Assembly: GCA_910579575.1 (NCBI GenBank)
Contig: CAJTUM010000009.1
Span: 1 to 31,173 of the forward strand
Direction: 5' to 3'
DNA length: 31,173 bases
Origin: an uncultured Eubacteriales bacterium
GTDB taxonomy: Bacteria; Bacillota; Clostridia; Oscillospirales; Butyricicoccaceae
Shown here piece after piece: positions 15,226 through 24,022 of the stretch. The notes beneath the pieces were generated by a model. That model made no database searches, was not told the origin of the DNA, and worked only from the letters and a program-made list of their open reading frames with translations. Each line of letters opens with the position of its first letter. Position 1 is the stretch's first letter. The position numbers and the translations under genes were made by a program.

Positions 15226-18200
15226 ATGTCAAAGGATTTTGTCCATCTGCATGTACACAGCGAATTTAGCCTACTGGACGGCGCTTGCCGGGTGGCCCAG
15301 TTGCCTCAGCGGGCCCAGGAACTGGGCCAGCAGGCGCTGGCGATTACCGACCACGGGGCCATGTACGGCTGCGTCGATTTTTATAAAGCCTGCAAAAAGC
15401 AGGGGATCAAGCCCATTATCGGCTGCGAGGTCTATATGGCGCCCCGCACCCGCTTTGATAAAACCAGCGAACTGGACGGCGAAGCCTATCACTTGGTGTT
15501 GCTTTGCGAGAATATGCAGGGCTATCAGAACCTGATCTATATGGTTAGCCAGAGCTTTCTTGAAGGGTTTTACAGCAAACCTCGGATCGATTGGGAACTG
15601 CTGCAGCAGCATCAGGAAGGGCTAATTTGCCTTTCTGCCTGCCTGGCTGGGCAGATTCCTCAGCTGCTGCGCCAAGGCAATTATCAGGGCGCCAAAGAAA
15701 TCGCGCAGGATTACCAGGCGCTTTTTGGCCCGAATCATTATTACCTGGAAGTGCAGGACCACGGCCTGCCGGATCAGAAAATGGTCAATCAAGGCCTGGT
15801 CCGGCTGGCTCAGGAGCTGGGTTTGGGTCTGGTCGCCACCAACGACGCGCACTATCTGCGGCGGCAGGACGCCCGGATTCAGGACGTGCTGATGTGCATT
15901 CAAATGGGCAAGACGGTGGAAGACCAAAACCGGATGCGTTTTGAAGGAGACGAATTTTACCTGAAAAGCGCCGACGAGATGGCGGCCCTTTTCCCAGAGG
16001 ATCAGTTTCCTGGCGCTTTGAGCAACACGGCGGCTATCGCCTGCCGGTGCAATGTGGAATTTGATTTTGATCAGCAGCATTTGCCCGCCTTTGATACGCC
16101 CGACGGACAGGACGCCGAGGAATATTTGCAGCGTTTGGCGGATCAGGGGTTCGCTCGGCTTTACCCCCAAGGGCCGGCAGAATATCGGCAGAGGCTTCAG
16201 TATGAGCTGGATATGATTAATCAGATGGGGTTTACCGATTATTTTCTCATTGTGTCGGATTTTGTCCGCTTCGCCCGCTCCCGGGATATTCCGGTGGGGC
16301 CGGGCCGGGGCAGCGCAGCCGGCAGCATGGTTTCCTATTGCTTGGGAATCACGGATATCGACCCGATGAAATACAACCTGTATTTCGAGCGGTTTCTCAA
16401 CCCGGAGCGGATTTCCATGCCGGATATCGACATGGATTTCTGCGGCGTCCGGCGGCAGGAGGTCATTGATTATGTGGTGAAAAAATACGGCTCTGACCGG
16501 GTGGCTCAAATCGTTACCTTTGGCACTATGGCGGCCAAGGCCGCCTTGCGGGACGTGGGCCGGGCGCTGAACATGAGCTACGCCGAGGTGGACGCTGTGG
16601 CCAAAATGGTGCCCCGAGAGCTGAAAATCACCCTGGACAAAGCGCTGGCGGTTTCCAAGGACCTGCGAAACCTGTATGAAAGCGACCCTCGGGTCCATAC
16701 GCTGCTGGACACCGCCCGCCAGCTGGAGGGGATGCCCCGCAACGCCTCGACCCATGCGGCGGGGGTGGTGATTACCAAGGAGCCGGTTTACCGTTATGTG
16801 CCCCTGGCAAAAAACGACCAGGGCGTTGTGACGCAATACGTCATGACCACTCTGGAGGAGCTGGGTCTGCTGAAAATGGATTTTCTGGGCCTGCGGAACC
16901 TGACCATTCTCCATGACGCCGTTCGCCTGATTGAGCAGAACGGCGCCAAGTTGGATTTGCATCAAATCGATTACGAGGATCAAGAAGTTTACGAAATGCT
17001 GGCCCAGGGCAAGACCTCCGGCGTCTTCCAGCTGGAGAGCGCCGGTATGCGTGGTCTGATAGTTTCGATGAAGCCTCAGTCTGTGGAAGATATCACCGCC
17101 GCCATTGCGTTGTATCGGCCTGGGCCTATGGCCAGCATCCCTACATATATCAGCTGCAAACGCCACCCCGAGCGAGTGCAGTATAAACACCCCTTGCTGC
17201 AGGACATTCTGTCCGTCACCTATGGCTGCGTGGTATATCAGGAGCAGGTGATGGAGATTTTCCGCCGTCTGGCCGGCTATTCGCTGAGCCGAGCCGATTT
17301 GGTGCGCAAGGCTATGAGCAAAAAGAAGATGGACGTGCTGGAAAGCGAGCGGCAGAGCTTTATCTTCGGCAGCGAAGCGGAGGGCATTCCCGGCTGCGTG
17401 GCCAACGGCGTGCCCCAGCAGGTTGCCTCGGAGCTTTTTGACGATCTTCTTGATTTTGCTAATTATGCCTTCAACAAAGCTCACGCCGTTTGCTATGCCG
17501 TCCTTTCTTACCAGACGGCCTATGTTAAATATCATTATCCCACTGAATATATGGCCGCTTTGCTCACCTCTGTGCTGGACGACAGCGGCAAGGTTTCTGA
17601 GTATATCCAGCAGTGCCGGGAAATGGGTATCCAGGTGCTGACGCCGGATATCAACCAATCTGGGGCGGATTTTACCGTATCCGGTCAGACCATTCGCTTT
17701 GGGTTGGCTGCGGTGAAAAACGTGGGTCGGTCTTTTGTGGCCCGCCTGGAGCAGGAACGGAAGGCCGGCGGGCCCTTTGGCGGATTCAGCGATTTTTGCG
17801 CCAGGATGACCGGGGCGGATTTGAACAAGCGGGCGCTGGAAAACCTCATCAAATGCGGCGCTTTTGACAGCTTTGGTCACAAGCGCTCCCAGCTGCTGCG
17901 GGTCTATGAGCAGACGCTGGACGCCTCTGCCAGCGAGCAGCGAAAAAATATCGAGGGCCAGATCGACTTGTTTTCCATGTCGGACCAGCCTTCCGCCCGA
18001 GAAATCCCTTTGCCCGATTTGCCGGAATATCCGCGGCAGGAGCTGCTGGCCATGGAAAAGCAGACCACGGGCATCTATCTCTCCGGCCATCCGCTGGAAG
18101 CGCTGCGGCAGCTGGCGGAGCAGGCTGGCGCTGTGGACGTGGGCCGCATCAACCGGGCCTTTGCGCCGGAGGATGAGGAAGGGATTATGCCTGGGGAGCA

Positions 18201-18801
18201 GGAATTACAGGACGGGATGTATGTCACAGTAGTCGGAGTGGTTTCTTCCGTCCGGTTGAAAACAACCAAAAACAACACGACCATGGCCTATGTGGGCCTG
18301 GAGGATTTGTCCGGCGCTATCGAGCTGCTGGTTTTCCAGAAAGGGTTGGACAGCGCCGGCCCCGCTTTGCGGGAGGATCAGCCTCTGCTGGCCTATGGCC
18401 GCATTTCCGCCCGGGAGGACGAGGCCCCTAAGCTGATCTGCGACCGCTGCGCCCCGCTGACGGCGGAAACCGCGGCGAGCTGGGCCAAAACCATTCGTGG
18501 GAACCGTCGAGATGTTCAGACGGCGCCGGCTAAGTCCGCTCAAAGCTCGCTCCGGCCGTCGGCGCCGGAAAAACCTCAGGGTCCCGCTCTCTATCTGCGG
18601 CTGACGCAACAGACCGCCGGCCTGCTGGACCAAGCAAAGGAGCTGTTGCGCCGTTACCCCGGCTCTACGCCGGTGGTGATTTTCGACAGCGTCACCAGCA
18701 AGCGGTATATGGCCCGGCAGGACTTGTGGGTTCAGCCGTCGGAGCCGCTGCTGGAGCAGCTTAAACATCTGCTTTTGCCTGAAAATGTGGCGACGAAATA
18801 G
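15226..18801 (+). CDS. dnaE: DNA polymerase III alpha subunit (DnaE)
   Basis: DnaE is a replicative C-family polymerase; in Firmicutes that also have PolC it extends primers. The 1191-residue protein has an N-terminal PHP domain (HLHVHSEFSLLDG, ITDHGAMYG), the palm with GPGRGSAAGS and the catalytic pair D400/D402 in PDIDMDF, a finger/thumb region ending in NYAFNKAHAVCYA, a QIDLF clamp-binding-like motif beginning at Q912, and an OB-fold (about 1003-1045). Length matches DnaE1/DnaE3 and it has no DnaQ-type exonuclease insertion, so it is not PolC. The ATG follows AAAGGGG. Confidence 0.95.
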   Translation: MSKDFVHLHVHSEFSLLDGACRVAQLPQRAQELGQQALAITDHGAMYGCVDFYKACKKQGIKPIIGCEVYMAPRTRFDKTSELDGEAYHLVLLCENMQGYQNLIYMVSQSFLEGFYSKPRIDWELLQQHQEGLICLSACLAGQIPQLLRQGNYQGAKEIAQDYQALFGPNHYYLEVQDHGLPDQKMVNQGLVRLAQELGLGLVATNDAHYLRRQDARIQDVLMCIQMGKTVEDQNRMRFEGDEFYLKSADEMAALFPEDQFPGALSNTAAIACRCNVEFDFDQQHLPAFDTPDGQDAEEYLQRLADQGFARLYPQGPAEYRQRLQYELDMINQMGFTDYFLIVSDFVRFARSRDIPVGPGRGSAAGSMVSYCLGITDIDPMKYNLYFERFLNPERISMPDIDMDFCGVRRQEVIDYVVKKYGSDRVAQIVTFGTMAAKAALRDVGRALNMSYAEVDAVAKMVPRELKITLDKALAVSKDLRNLYESDPRVHTLLDTARQLEGMPRNASTHAAGVVITKEPVYRYVPLAKNDQGVVTQYVMTTLEELGLLKMDFLGLRNLTILHDAVRLIEQNGAKLDLHQIDYEDQEVYEMLAQGKTSGVFQLESAGMRGLIVSMKPQSVEDITAAIALYRPGPMASIPTYISCKRHPERVQYKHPLLQDILSVTYGCVVYQEQVMEIFRRLAGYSLSRADLVRKAMSKKKMDVLESERQSFIFGSEAEGIPGCVANGVPQQVASELFDDLLDFANYAFNKAHAVCYAVLSYQTAYVKYHYPTEYMAALLTSVLDDSGKVSEYIQQCREMGIQVLTPDINQSGADFTVSGQTIRFGLAAVKNVGRSFVARLEQERKAGGPFGGFSDFCARMTGADLNKRALENLIKCGAFDSFGHKRSQLLRVYEQTLDASASEQRKNIEGQIDLFSMSDQPSAREIPLPDLPEYPRQELLAMEKQTTGIYLSGHPLEALRQLAEQAGAVDVGRINRAFAPEDEEGIMPGEQELQDGMYVTVVGVVSSVRLKTTKNNTTMAYVGLEDLSGAIELLVFQKGLDSAGPALREDQPLLAYGRISAREDEAPKLICDRCAPLTAETAASWAKTIRGNRRDVQTAPAKSAQSSLRPSAPEKPQGPALYLRLTQQTAGLLDQAKELLRRYPGSTPVVIFDSVTSKRYMARQDLWVQPSEPLLEQLKHLLLPENVATK

Positions 18802-18949
18802 CCGAAATTTTTATCATGGGTAGAATGAGACGGCGAAATCTCTTCCGCCGTCCCAAAGGGCCCGCCCCAGGCGCGGCGAATGATTAGCCGGAAATCGATT
18901 CAAGGAAAGGGGTCTCCAAAACATCTCGGATTGTTTGGAGAACAAAATT

Positions 18950-21334
18950 ATGACTGAATTTGATATGAAATACAGCGCTTTGCGCCAATCGGTGATCGAG
19001 GAGGAATTTTCCGGCCTCAACGACCGGCAGCGGGAAGCGGTTTTTTGCACAGAAGGCCCTTTGCTGCTGCTGGCCGGCGCCGGCAGCGGCAAGACCACTG
19101 TGCTCATCAACCGAATCATCAATCTGCTCAAATACGGCAGGGGATATGAGGACCCGTTGGCGCCAGAAGGCGCGACACAGCAGGATTTGAAACGGCTGGC
19201 CGCCTACCTGGCCGACCCTCAGCCTCAGACGCCGGAGGACATTGCGGAGCTGTGCGCCGTGGACCCGCCGCTGCCTTGGCAGATTATCGCCATCACCTTC
19301 ACCAATAAGGCCGCCGGCGAGCTGAAGGACCGGCTGGAGGCCGCCTGCGGCGACGCGGCGGCGGATATCTGGGCGTATACCTTCCATTCCGCCTGTATCC
19401 GCATTTTGCGCCGTTTTGGGGAGCGGATTGGTTATGGCCAGAACTTTACAATCTATGACGAAGACGACAAAAAGAAGCTGTTGGGCGAGGTTTTGAGAGA
19501 TCTGGGATATGACGATAAAAAGTTTGATATCCGAGGCGTAATCGGCGAAATGTCCCGCGCCAAGGACCAGTTGATTGGGCCGGAGCAATACCAACAAGAG
19601 GCGGGGGAAGACTATTACCGAAGGTCCGTGGGGCGTATTTACCAGCTGTATCAACAGCGGATGCAGGCGGCCGACGCCTTGGACTTTGACGATATTATTA
19701 TGCAGACAGTGCGGCTGCTGCAAACCTGCCAAGAGGCTCGGGGGCATTACCAGCGGCAGTTTCGCTATGTGCTGGTGGACGAATATCAGGACACCAACCA
19801 CGCTCAGTATATGCTGTGCAGCCTGTTGGCCGGCGGAAGCGGCAATATCTGCGTGGTGGGCGACGACGACCAGAGCATCTATAAATTTCGGGGCGCTACC
19901 ATCGCCAACATTCTGGAATTTGAGCAGCAGTATGACAACGCCCGAACCATCCGACTGGAGCAGAATTACCGTTCTACCACCAATATCCTGGACGCCGCCA
20001 ACCAGGTGATCGCCCACAACAGCGCCCGGAAAGGCAAAAAGCTGTGGACGGAAAACGGCGATGGGGAGAAAATATCCTATTTCAACGGGGAAAACCAGGA
20101 AGAAGAGGGCCAATACGTCGCTTCTGAGATTCTGAAAGCCTATGCCGGCGGGGCCAAATTTTCGGATTTCGCCGTGCTCTACCGGAACCATGCTTTGTCC
20201 AACAGCATCGAGGCCGCCTTTAAGCGAAGCGCCGTGCCCTATCGCATGGTCAGCGGCTTGCGGTTTTTTGATCGGGCGGAGGTCAAGGATATGCTGGCTT
20301 ATCTTTGGGTTATCGCCAACCCCAGCGATACGGTGCGTCTGCGGCGTATCGTCAACAACCCGGCTCGGAAAATCGGCGGCAAAACGCTGGACACAGTGGC
20401 CCGACTGGCGGCGGAGGAGGGAATCGGCGAATTTGAAATCATCGCCCGGGCCCGGCAATACGGCGAGTTGGCCCGAGCGCACGACGCTCTGGAGTCCTTC
20501 GCCCAGCTGATTCAGGGCCTGAGAGAGTTGAGCCGCGATTGTTCCCTCAGCGATTTATACGAAGCCGTTTTGGAAAAGAGCGGATACTTACAAGCCTTGC
20601 AACATCAAAACACCCAGGAGGCGCAGGGCCGCATTGACAATATTATGGAGCTGAAATCCAATATTGCGGAGTTTGAATCCACCCATGAAAACGGCTCTTT
20701 GGCGGAGTTTCTGGAGGAAATCGCCTTGTTTACCGACATCGACCGGTATGACCAACAGGCCGACGCCGTTACTATGATGACCATGCACTCGGCTAAGGGG
20801 CTGGAGTTCCCCACGGTGTTTTTGTGCGGCGTGGAGGAGGGGTTGTTTCCCTCTTACCGCAGCATGGACAGCGAAGAGGAGCTGGAAGAGGAACGGCGCA
20901 TTTGCTATGTGGCTATGACAAGAGCCAAGCGCAAGCTGCACATCAGCTGCGTTCAGCGGCGAATGCTCTATGGCCAGACTACCTTTGCCAAGCCCTCCCG
21001 GTTTATTGAGGAAATTCCCGAGGAACGGCTGGAAAAGAGCCGGCCCAAGCGCCCGGCCGGCCCAAGCGGCGCGGGCCGGCCGGCGGCCCGGATGCGGCCT
21101 ACGGTTTCCAAGGCTTTTGTCTCCGCTTTTGTCAAGCCTGCCGGCGGACAGAAGGATTTGCCCAACCTCCGTCCCGGTCAGGCCGTGGTTCACAAATCTT
21201 TTGGCCAGGGTCGAGTGTTGGCCTGCACCCCTATGGGCAACGACGTGATGCTGGAAATCAAGTTTCAGGCGGAGGAGAAAAATCGGTTTATGATGCTGCG
21301 TACTGCCCAGGAATTTCTTTCGGTGGAAGATTGA
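18950..21334 (+). CDS. pcrA: ATP-dependent DNA helicase, PcrA/UvrD family
   Basis: PcrA unwinds DNA 3' to 5' in repair and in restarting or clearing stalled complexes. The 794-residue protein shows the superfamily 1A motifs: Q motif LNDRQREAV, Walker A AGAGSGKTT (about 45-53), AITFTNKAAGELKDR, DEYQDTN (about 277-283), GDDDQSIYKFRGA, LEQNYRS, TMMTMHSAKGLEFPTVF, and YVAMTRAKR. A C-terminal Tudor-like segment (from about 733, RPGQAVVHKSFGQGRVL) that contacts RNA polymerase in PcrA is present. The ATG at 18950 is 9 bases after GGAG; an upstream TTG overlaps that site. The 148 bp before it hold a GACGGCG/CGCCGTC hairpin (18829-18852) without a T tract. Confidence 0.92.
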   Translation: MTEFDMKYSALRQSVIEEEFSGLNDRQREAVFCTEGPLLLLAGAGSGKTTVLINRIINLLKYGRGYEDPLAPEGATQQDLKRLAAYLADPQPQTPEDIAELCAVDPPLPWQIIAITFTNKAAGELKDRLEAACGDAAADIWAYTFHSACIRILRRFGERIGYGQNFTIYDEDDKKKLLGEVLRDLGYDDKKFDIRGVIGEMSRAKDQLIGPEQYQQEAGEDYYRRSVGRIYQLYQQRMQAADALDFDDIIMQTVRLLQTCQEARGHYQRQFRYVLVDEYQDTNHAQYMLCSLLAGGSGNICVVGDDDQSIYKFRGATIANILEFEQQYDNARTIRLEQNYRSTTNILDAANQVIAHNSARKGKKLWTENGDGEKISYFNGENQEEEGQYVASEILKAYAGGAKFSDFAVLYRNHALSNSIEAAFKRSAVPYRMVSGLRFFDRAEVKDMLAYLWVIANPSDTVRLRRIVNNPARKIGGKTLDTVARLAAEEGIGEFEIIARARQYGELARAHDALESFAQLIQGLRELSRDCSLSDLYEAVLEKSGYLQALQHQNTQEAQGRIDNIMELKSNIAEFESTHENGSLAEFLEEIALFTDIDRYDQQADAVTMMTMHSAKGLEFPTVFLCGVEEGLFPSYRSMDSEEELEEERRICYVAMTRAKRKLHISCVQRRMLYGQTTFAKPSRFIEEIPEERLEKSRPKRPAGPSGAGRPAARMRPTVSKAFVSAFVKPAGGQKDLPNLRPGQAVVHKSFGQGRVLACTPMGNDVMLEIKFQAEEKNRFMMLRTAQEFLSVED

Positions 21335-21340
21335 TGCAAA

Positions 21341-22639
21341 ATGAACAATCGAGCAGAATGGAGCCTTTATATCCTGCGCTGCGGCGACGGGACTTTTTAT
21401 ACCGGCATTGCCAGGGACGCGACTCGGCGGCTGGAAGAGCATCAGGCGGGCAAAGGCGCCAAATATACCCGGGGCCGAGGGCCGCTGGAGCTGATTTATC
21501 AGGAAACTTGCCCAGACCGTTCCGCCGCTTTGCAGCGGGAAGCGGCGGTGAAAAAACTGAGCCGCCAGCAAAAATTAGAGCTGATCGCCTCCGGCCTTCG
21601 GATAGACCTGGCGCCTATGGAGGGCGTGACAGACTGCTTGTATCGCCAGGCGCAGAACCGATTTTTCGGCGGCGTGGATCGATATTATACCCCCTTTTTA
21701 TCGCCGGGGCAGGGCGGGGTTTTCAACAAAAAGGAGCTGGCGCAGATTGCGCCGGAGCAAAACCAGGGCATTGATCTGGTTCCCCAGCTGCTGACCCGGC
21801 GGGCGGAGGATTTTATCGGCGCCGCCCGCCGACTGGAGCAGATGGGCTACCGTCGGGTCAATCTGAACCTTGGCTGTCCCTCGGGCACCGTGACGGCCAA
21901 GGGCAAGGGCGCCGGGTTTCTGGCCGTTCCCCATGAGCTGGACCGGTTTTTGGAGCAGATTTTTTCCGCGCTGACAATGGAAATCTCGGTGAAAACCCGG
22001 TTGGGCATGAAGGACCCGGCGGAATTTCCCCCTTTGCTGGAGATCTTCCAGCGTTATCCGATCGCCGAGTTGATCGTTCATCCCCGCGTGCGGCAGGATT
22101 TTTATAAAGAGCCTGCCCGCCGGGAGATTTTCCTTCAGATTGCCCCCCAATGCGCCCTGCCTCTATGCTATAACGGCGATTTGACTTCCCCAGAGCAATG
22201 CCGCCGGATGGCGGAACAGGCGCCCGGTCTGCGGGCGCTGATGATAGGCCGGGGGCTGATTGCCGATCCTTCCTTGGGTCGGCGGCTTAAGGGAGGTCCC
22301 GCCGCTTCAGCCCAGGAGCTGCGGCAGTTTTACGGATATCTGTATGAAAATTACAGCTATGCTTTCCAAAGCCCTCAAAACGCCCTGCGCCGTATGAAAG
22401 AACTTTGGCGCTGTCTGCTGCCTGCTTTGGGCTGCGATGAAAAAAACGCCAAACGCCTGCGGAAAGCCGTCCAGCCGGCGGAATATCTGGCGCTCGCCCA
22501 GCAGATTTTTGATTGGTATGAGCAAAAGCAAAGGGCGGCGGAACAAACGAGCGGTAGGAAAAATGCGATCAAACATTCTCTTGAGAGCGGTAGGAAAAAT
22601 GCGATCAAACATTCTCTTGAGAAAGGAGCGATACCTTGA
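21341..22639 (+). CDS. GIY-YIG nuclease domain fused to tRNA-dihydrouridine synthase
   Basis: Residues 7-82 form a GIY-YIG domain of the UPF0213/YhbQ type (Y10-I-L and Y20-T-G strands, R29/R30, catalytic-type Glu E67). From residue 88 the protein is a tRNA-dihydrouridine synthase: LAPMEGVTD (90-98), NLNLGCPSGTV with the catalytic Cys, SVKTRLGM, IVHPRVRQDFYKEPA, YNGDL and LMIGRGL, all FMN- or tRNA-contacting motifs of the family. Dus reduces uridine in the tRNA D-loop. There is no stop or ribosome binding site between domains, and the usual Dus start Met is absent, so it is read as one 432-residue protein. Its last 30 residues carry a 12-residue tandem duplication. It follows pcrA by 6 bp. Confidence 0.85.
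   Translation: MNNRAEWSLYILRCGDGTFYTGIARDATRRLEEHQAGKGAKYTRGRGPLELIYQETCPDRSAALQREAAVKKLSRQQKLELIASGLRIDLAPMEGVTDCLYRQAQNRFFGGVDRYYTPFLSPGQGGVFNKKELAQIAPEQNQGIDLVPQLLTRRAEDFIGAARRLEQMGYRRVNLNLGCPSGTVTAKGKGAGFLAVPHELDRFLEQIFSALTMEISVKTRLGMKDPAEFPPLLEIFQRYPIAELIVHPRVRQDFYKEPARREIFLQIAPQCALPLCYNGDLTSPEQCRRMAEQAPGLRALMIGRGLIADPSLGRRLKGGPAASAQELRQFYGYLYENYSYAFQSPQNALRRMKELWRCLLPALGCDEKNAKRLRKAVQPAEYLALAQQIFDWYEQKQRAAEQTSGRKNAIKHSLESGRKNAIKHSLEKGAIP
22551..22622 (+). repeat. Perfect 36-bp tandem duplication in the dus 3' end
   Basis: Positions 22551-22586 and 22587-22622 are identical. The unit is read in frame as a GRKNAIKHSLE-type peptide twice. It lies directly before the ribosome binding site of the acetyltransferase gene. 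Confidence 0.95.
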
Positions 22640-23094
22640 TTCGCCCAATGACAAGCGAGGATGAGCGGCTGTATCTGGAGCTGGCCCATCAATTTTACAG
22701 CAGCGAGGCTGTGCTGCATCCGCTGCCCGAGGAGATTTATCACAAAAACTTTGATCAGCTGACCCGAGAAAACCCCTATACCAAGGGATATATTCTGGAG
22801 CAGGAAGAAAGACCGGCAGGGTATCTGATTCTGTCCTTCACCTTTTCCGCCGAAGTGGGCGGGTTCGTGGTGTTGGTGGAAGAGCTTTATGTGCTGCCGG
22901 AATTTCAAAATAAGGGCTTGGGCCGCCAGACCCTGGATTTTGTGCGGCGGGAATTTCCCCAGGCCGCCCGGTTCCGGCTGGAAGTTACGGCTCAGAATCA
23001 GGGCGCTCTCCGGCTCTACCGCCGGGCGGGGTATCAGCCTCTCAATTATTTGCAGATGACGCTGGATGTGGAACAGGAGGAACAGGAATGCTGA
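22636..23094 (+). CDS. GNAT family N-acetyltransferase
   Basis: The 152-residue protein has the GNAT fold: an N-terminal IRPMTSEDE, the beta4 segment VVLVEELYVLPEFQNKGLGRQTLDFV, whose QNKGLG matches the Q/RxxGxG/A acetyl-CoA pyrophosphate loop (about 95-100), and LEVTAQNQGALRLYRRAGYQP (motif B). It would acetylate an amine on an unknown substrate. The start is TTG at 22636, 8 bases after AAGGAGCG; its TTGA overlaps the TGA stop of the preceding gene, which supports that choice and translational coupling. An in-frame ATG 12 bases later is a less likely start. Confidence 0.85.
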   Translation: MIRPMTSEDERLYLELAHQFYSSEAVLHPLPEEIYHKNFDQLTRENPYTKGYILEQEERPAGYLILSFTFSAEVGGFVVLVEELYVLPEFQNKGLGRQTLDFVRREFPQAARFRLEVTAQNQGALRLYRRAGYQPLNYLQMTLDVEQEEQEC

Positions 23095-23945
23095 AAACAA
23101 ACCGGGATAAGCTGCCCGTCATATCGGTGGAAGGCCGGGTGGCCCACCCGGCTTACAATGGCCGAGGCTATTATGACCCAGAGGGGCAGATGGATTTTTT
23201 GGTGGGCACAGGGGGCATTGTCTACAATGCCAAAATTGGCGACAACGCCGTTGATTGGGCGGCGGACCACTTGGAGCCTGGCGTCACCACCCAGAACCCG
23301 GTAGAGCGGCTGAACAACGCTTATGTGACCTATGCCTGCGTCGGAAACCGAGCTCAGGTGATTTCTGGCGAAGCCAAGGGCGCTTGGGGGATTGTGACAG
23401 GCAAGCACGGCGGCGTGGAGCACTTGATGATTCATTTCGACCAGGACGCCCTGGAAAAGCTGAACGTCGACGATCGAATCAAGATCAAAGCCTGCGGCCA
23501 GGGCCTGCGCCTACTGGATTACCCAGGTATTGTGCTGCGAAGTCTTTCTCCCGAACTGCTGGACAAAATGGACCTGCGGCCCCAGGGAGAAAAGCTTGGG
23601 GTGGGGGCGGCCAAAATTCTGCCCGCCGTCCTGATGGGCGCCGGGTTGGGCAGCGGCAACAGCGCCAGCGGCGATTATGATATCGCTATGTTTGACCCGG
23701 ACACCGTGGCCCAATATGGGCTGGACAATCTGCGCTTTGGAGACATCGTGGCCATTTTGGACAGCGACACCCGTTACGGCCGCACCTATCGGGGCGGCGC
23801 CGTGACAATAGGCGTGGTGGTCCACAGCAATTCCCGCTCCGCCGGCCATGGGCCGGGCGTTACCACCTTAATGTCCTGTAAGGACGGGCTGATTGTGCCC
23901 CAGCTGGACCCCAAAGCCAACCTAGCGGATTTATTTTTGGAATAA
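23088..23945 (+). CDS. DUF4438 domain-containing protein
   Basis: The 285-residue protein matches the DUF4438 family: N-terminal LPVISVEGRVAHPAY, a central ISGEAKGAWGIVTGKHGGVEHLMIHF, GLGSGNSASGDYDIAMFD and a C-terminal RTYRGGAVTIGVVVHSNSRSAGHGPGVTTLM. The glycine- and His-rich motifs suggest a ligand or metal site, but no activity is established for the family and I do not assign one. No signal peptide or membrane helix is seen. Its ATG overlaps the stop of the acetyltransferase gene by 7 bp, with AGGAGG upstream, so the two are translationally coupled. A terminator follows. Confidence 0.8.
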   Translation: MLKTNRDKLPVISVEGRVAHPAYNGRGYYDPEGQMDFLVGTGGIVYNAKIGDNAVDWAADHLEPGVTTQNPVERLNNAYVTYACVGNRAQVISGEAKGAWGIVTGKHGGVEHLMIHFDQDALEKLNVDDRIKIKACGQGLRLLDYPGIVLRSLSPELLDKMDLRPQGEKLGVGAAKILPAVLMGAGLGSGNSASGDYDIAMFDPDTVAQYGLDNLRFGDIVAILDSDTRYGRTYRGGAVTIGVVVHSNSRSAGHGPGVTTLMSCKDGLIVPQLDPKANLADLFLE

Positions 23946-23953
23946 AACAATAG

Positions 23954-23987
23954 AAAAAGGCCTGCGGAGCGTTCCGCGGGCCTTTTT
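23954..23987. terminator. Bidirectional intrinsic terminator
   Basis: AAAAAGGCCTGCGG pairs with CCGCGGGCCTTTTT (one T-G wobble) around a 6-base loop. The A and T tracts on both sides let it end the plus-strand helicase-to-DUF4438 operon and the minus-strand stalk pseudogene. Confidence 0.85.
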
Positions 23988-24022
23988 CTTGCTTTGGAGA
24001 ATCGGGTTATTTCAGCATAGAG

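Noticed and set aside
15622..18090. 822-codon open frame on the minus strand
   Set aside because: It lies wholly opposite dnaE, lacks any family motif and is a by-product of G+C-rich codon use in the real gene.
18815..18852. Terminator after dnaE
   Set aside because: There is a GACGGCG/CGCCGTC hairpin, but no T run follows on either side, so a terminator is not supported.
18884..20482. 532-codon minus-strand open frame
   Set aside because: It is the antisense shadow of the helicase gene, whose motifs are clear on the plus strand.
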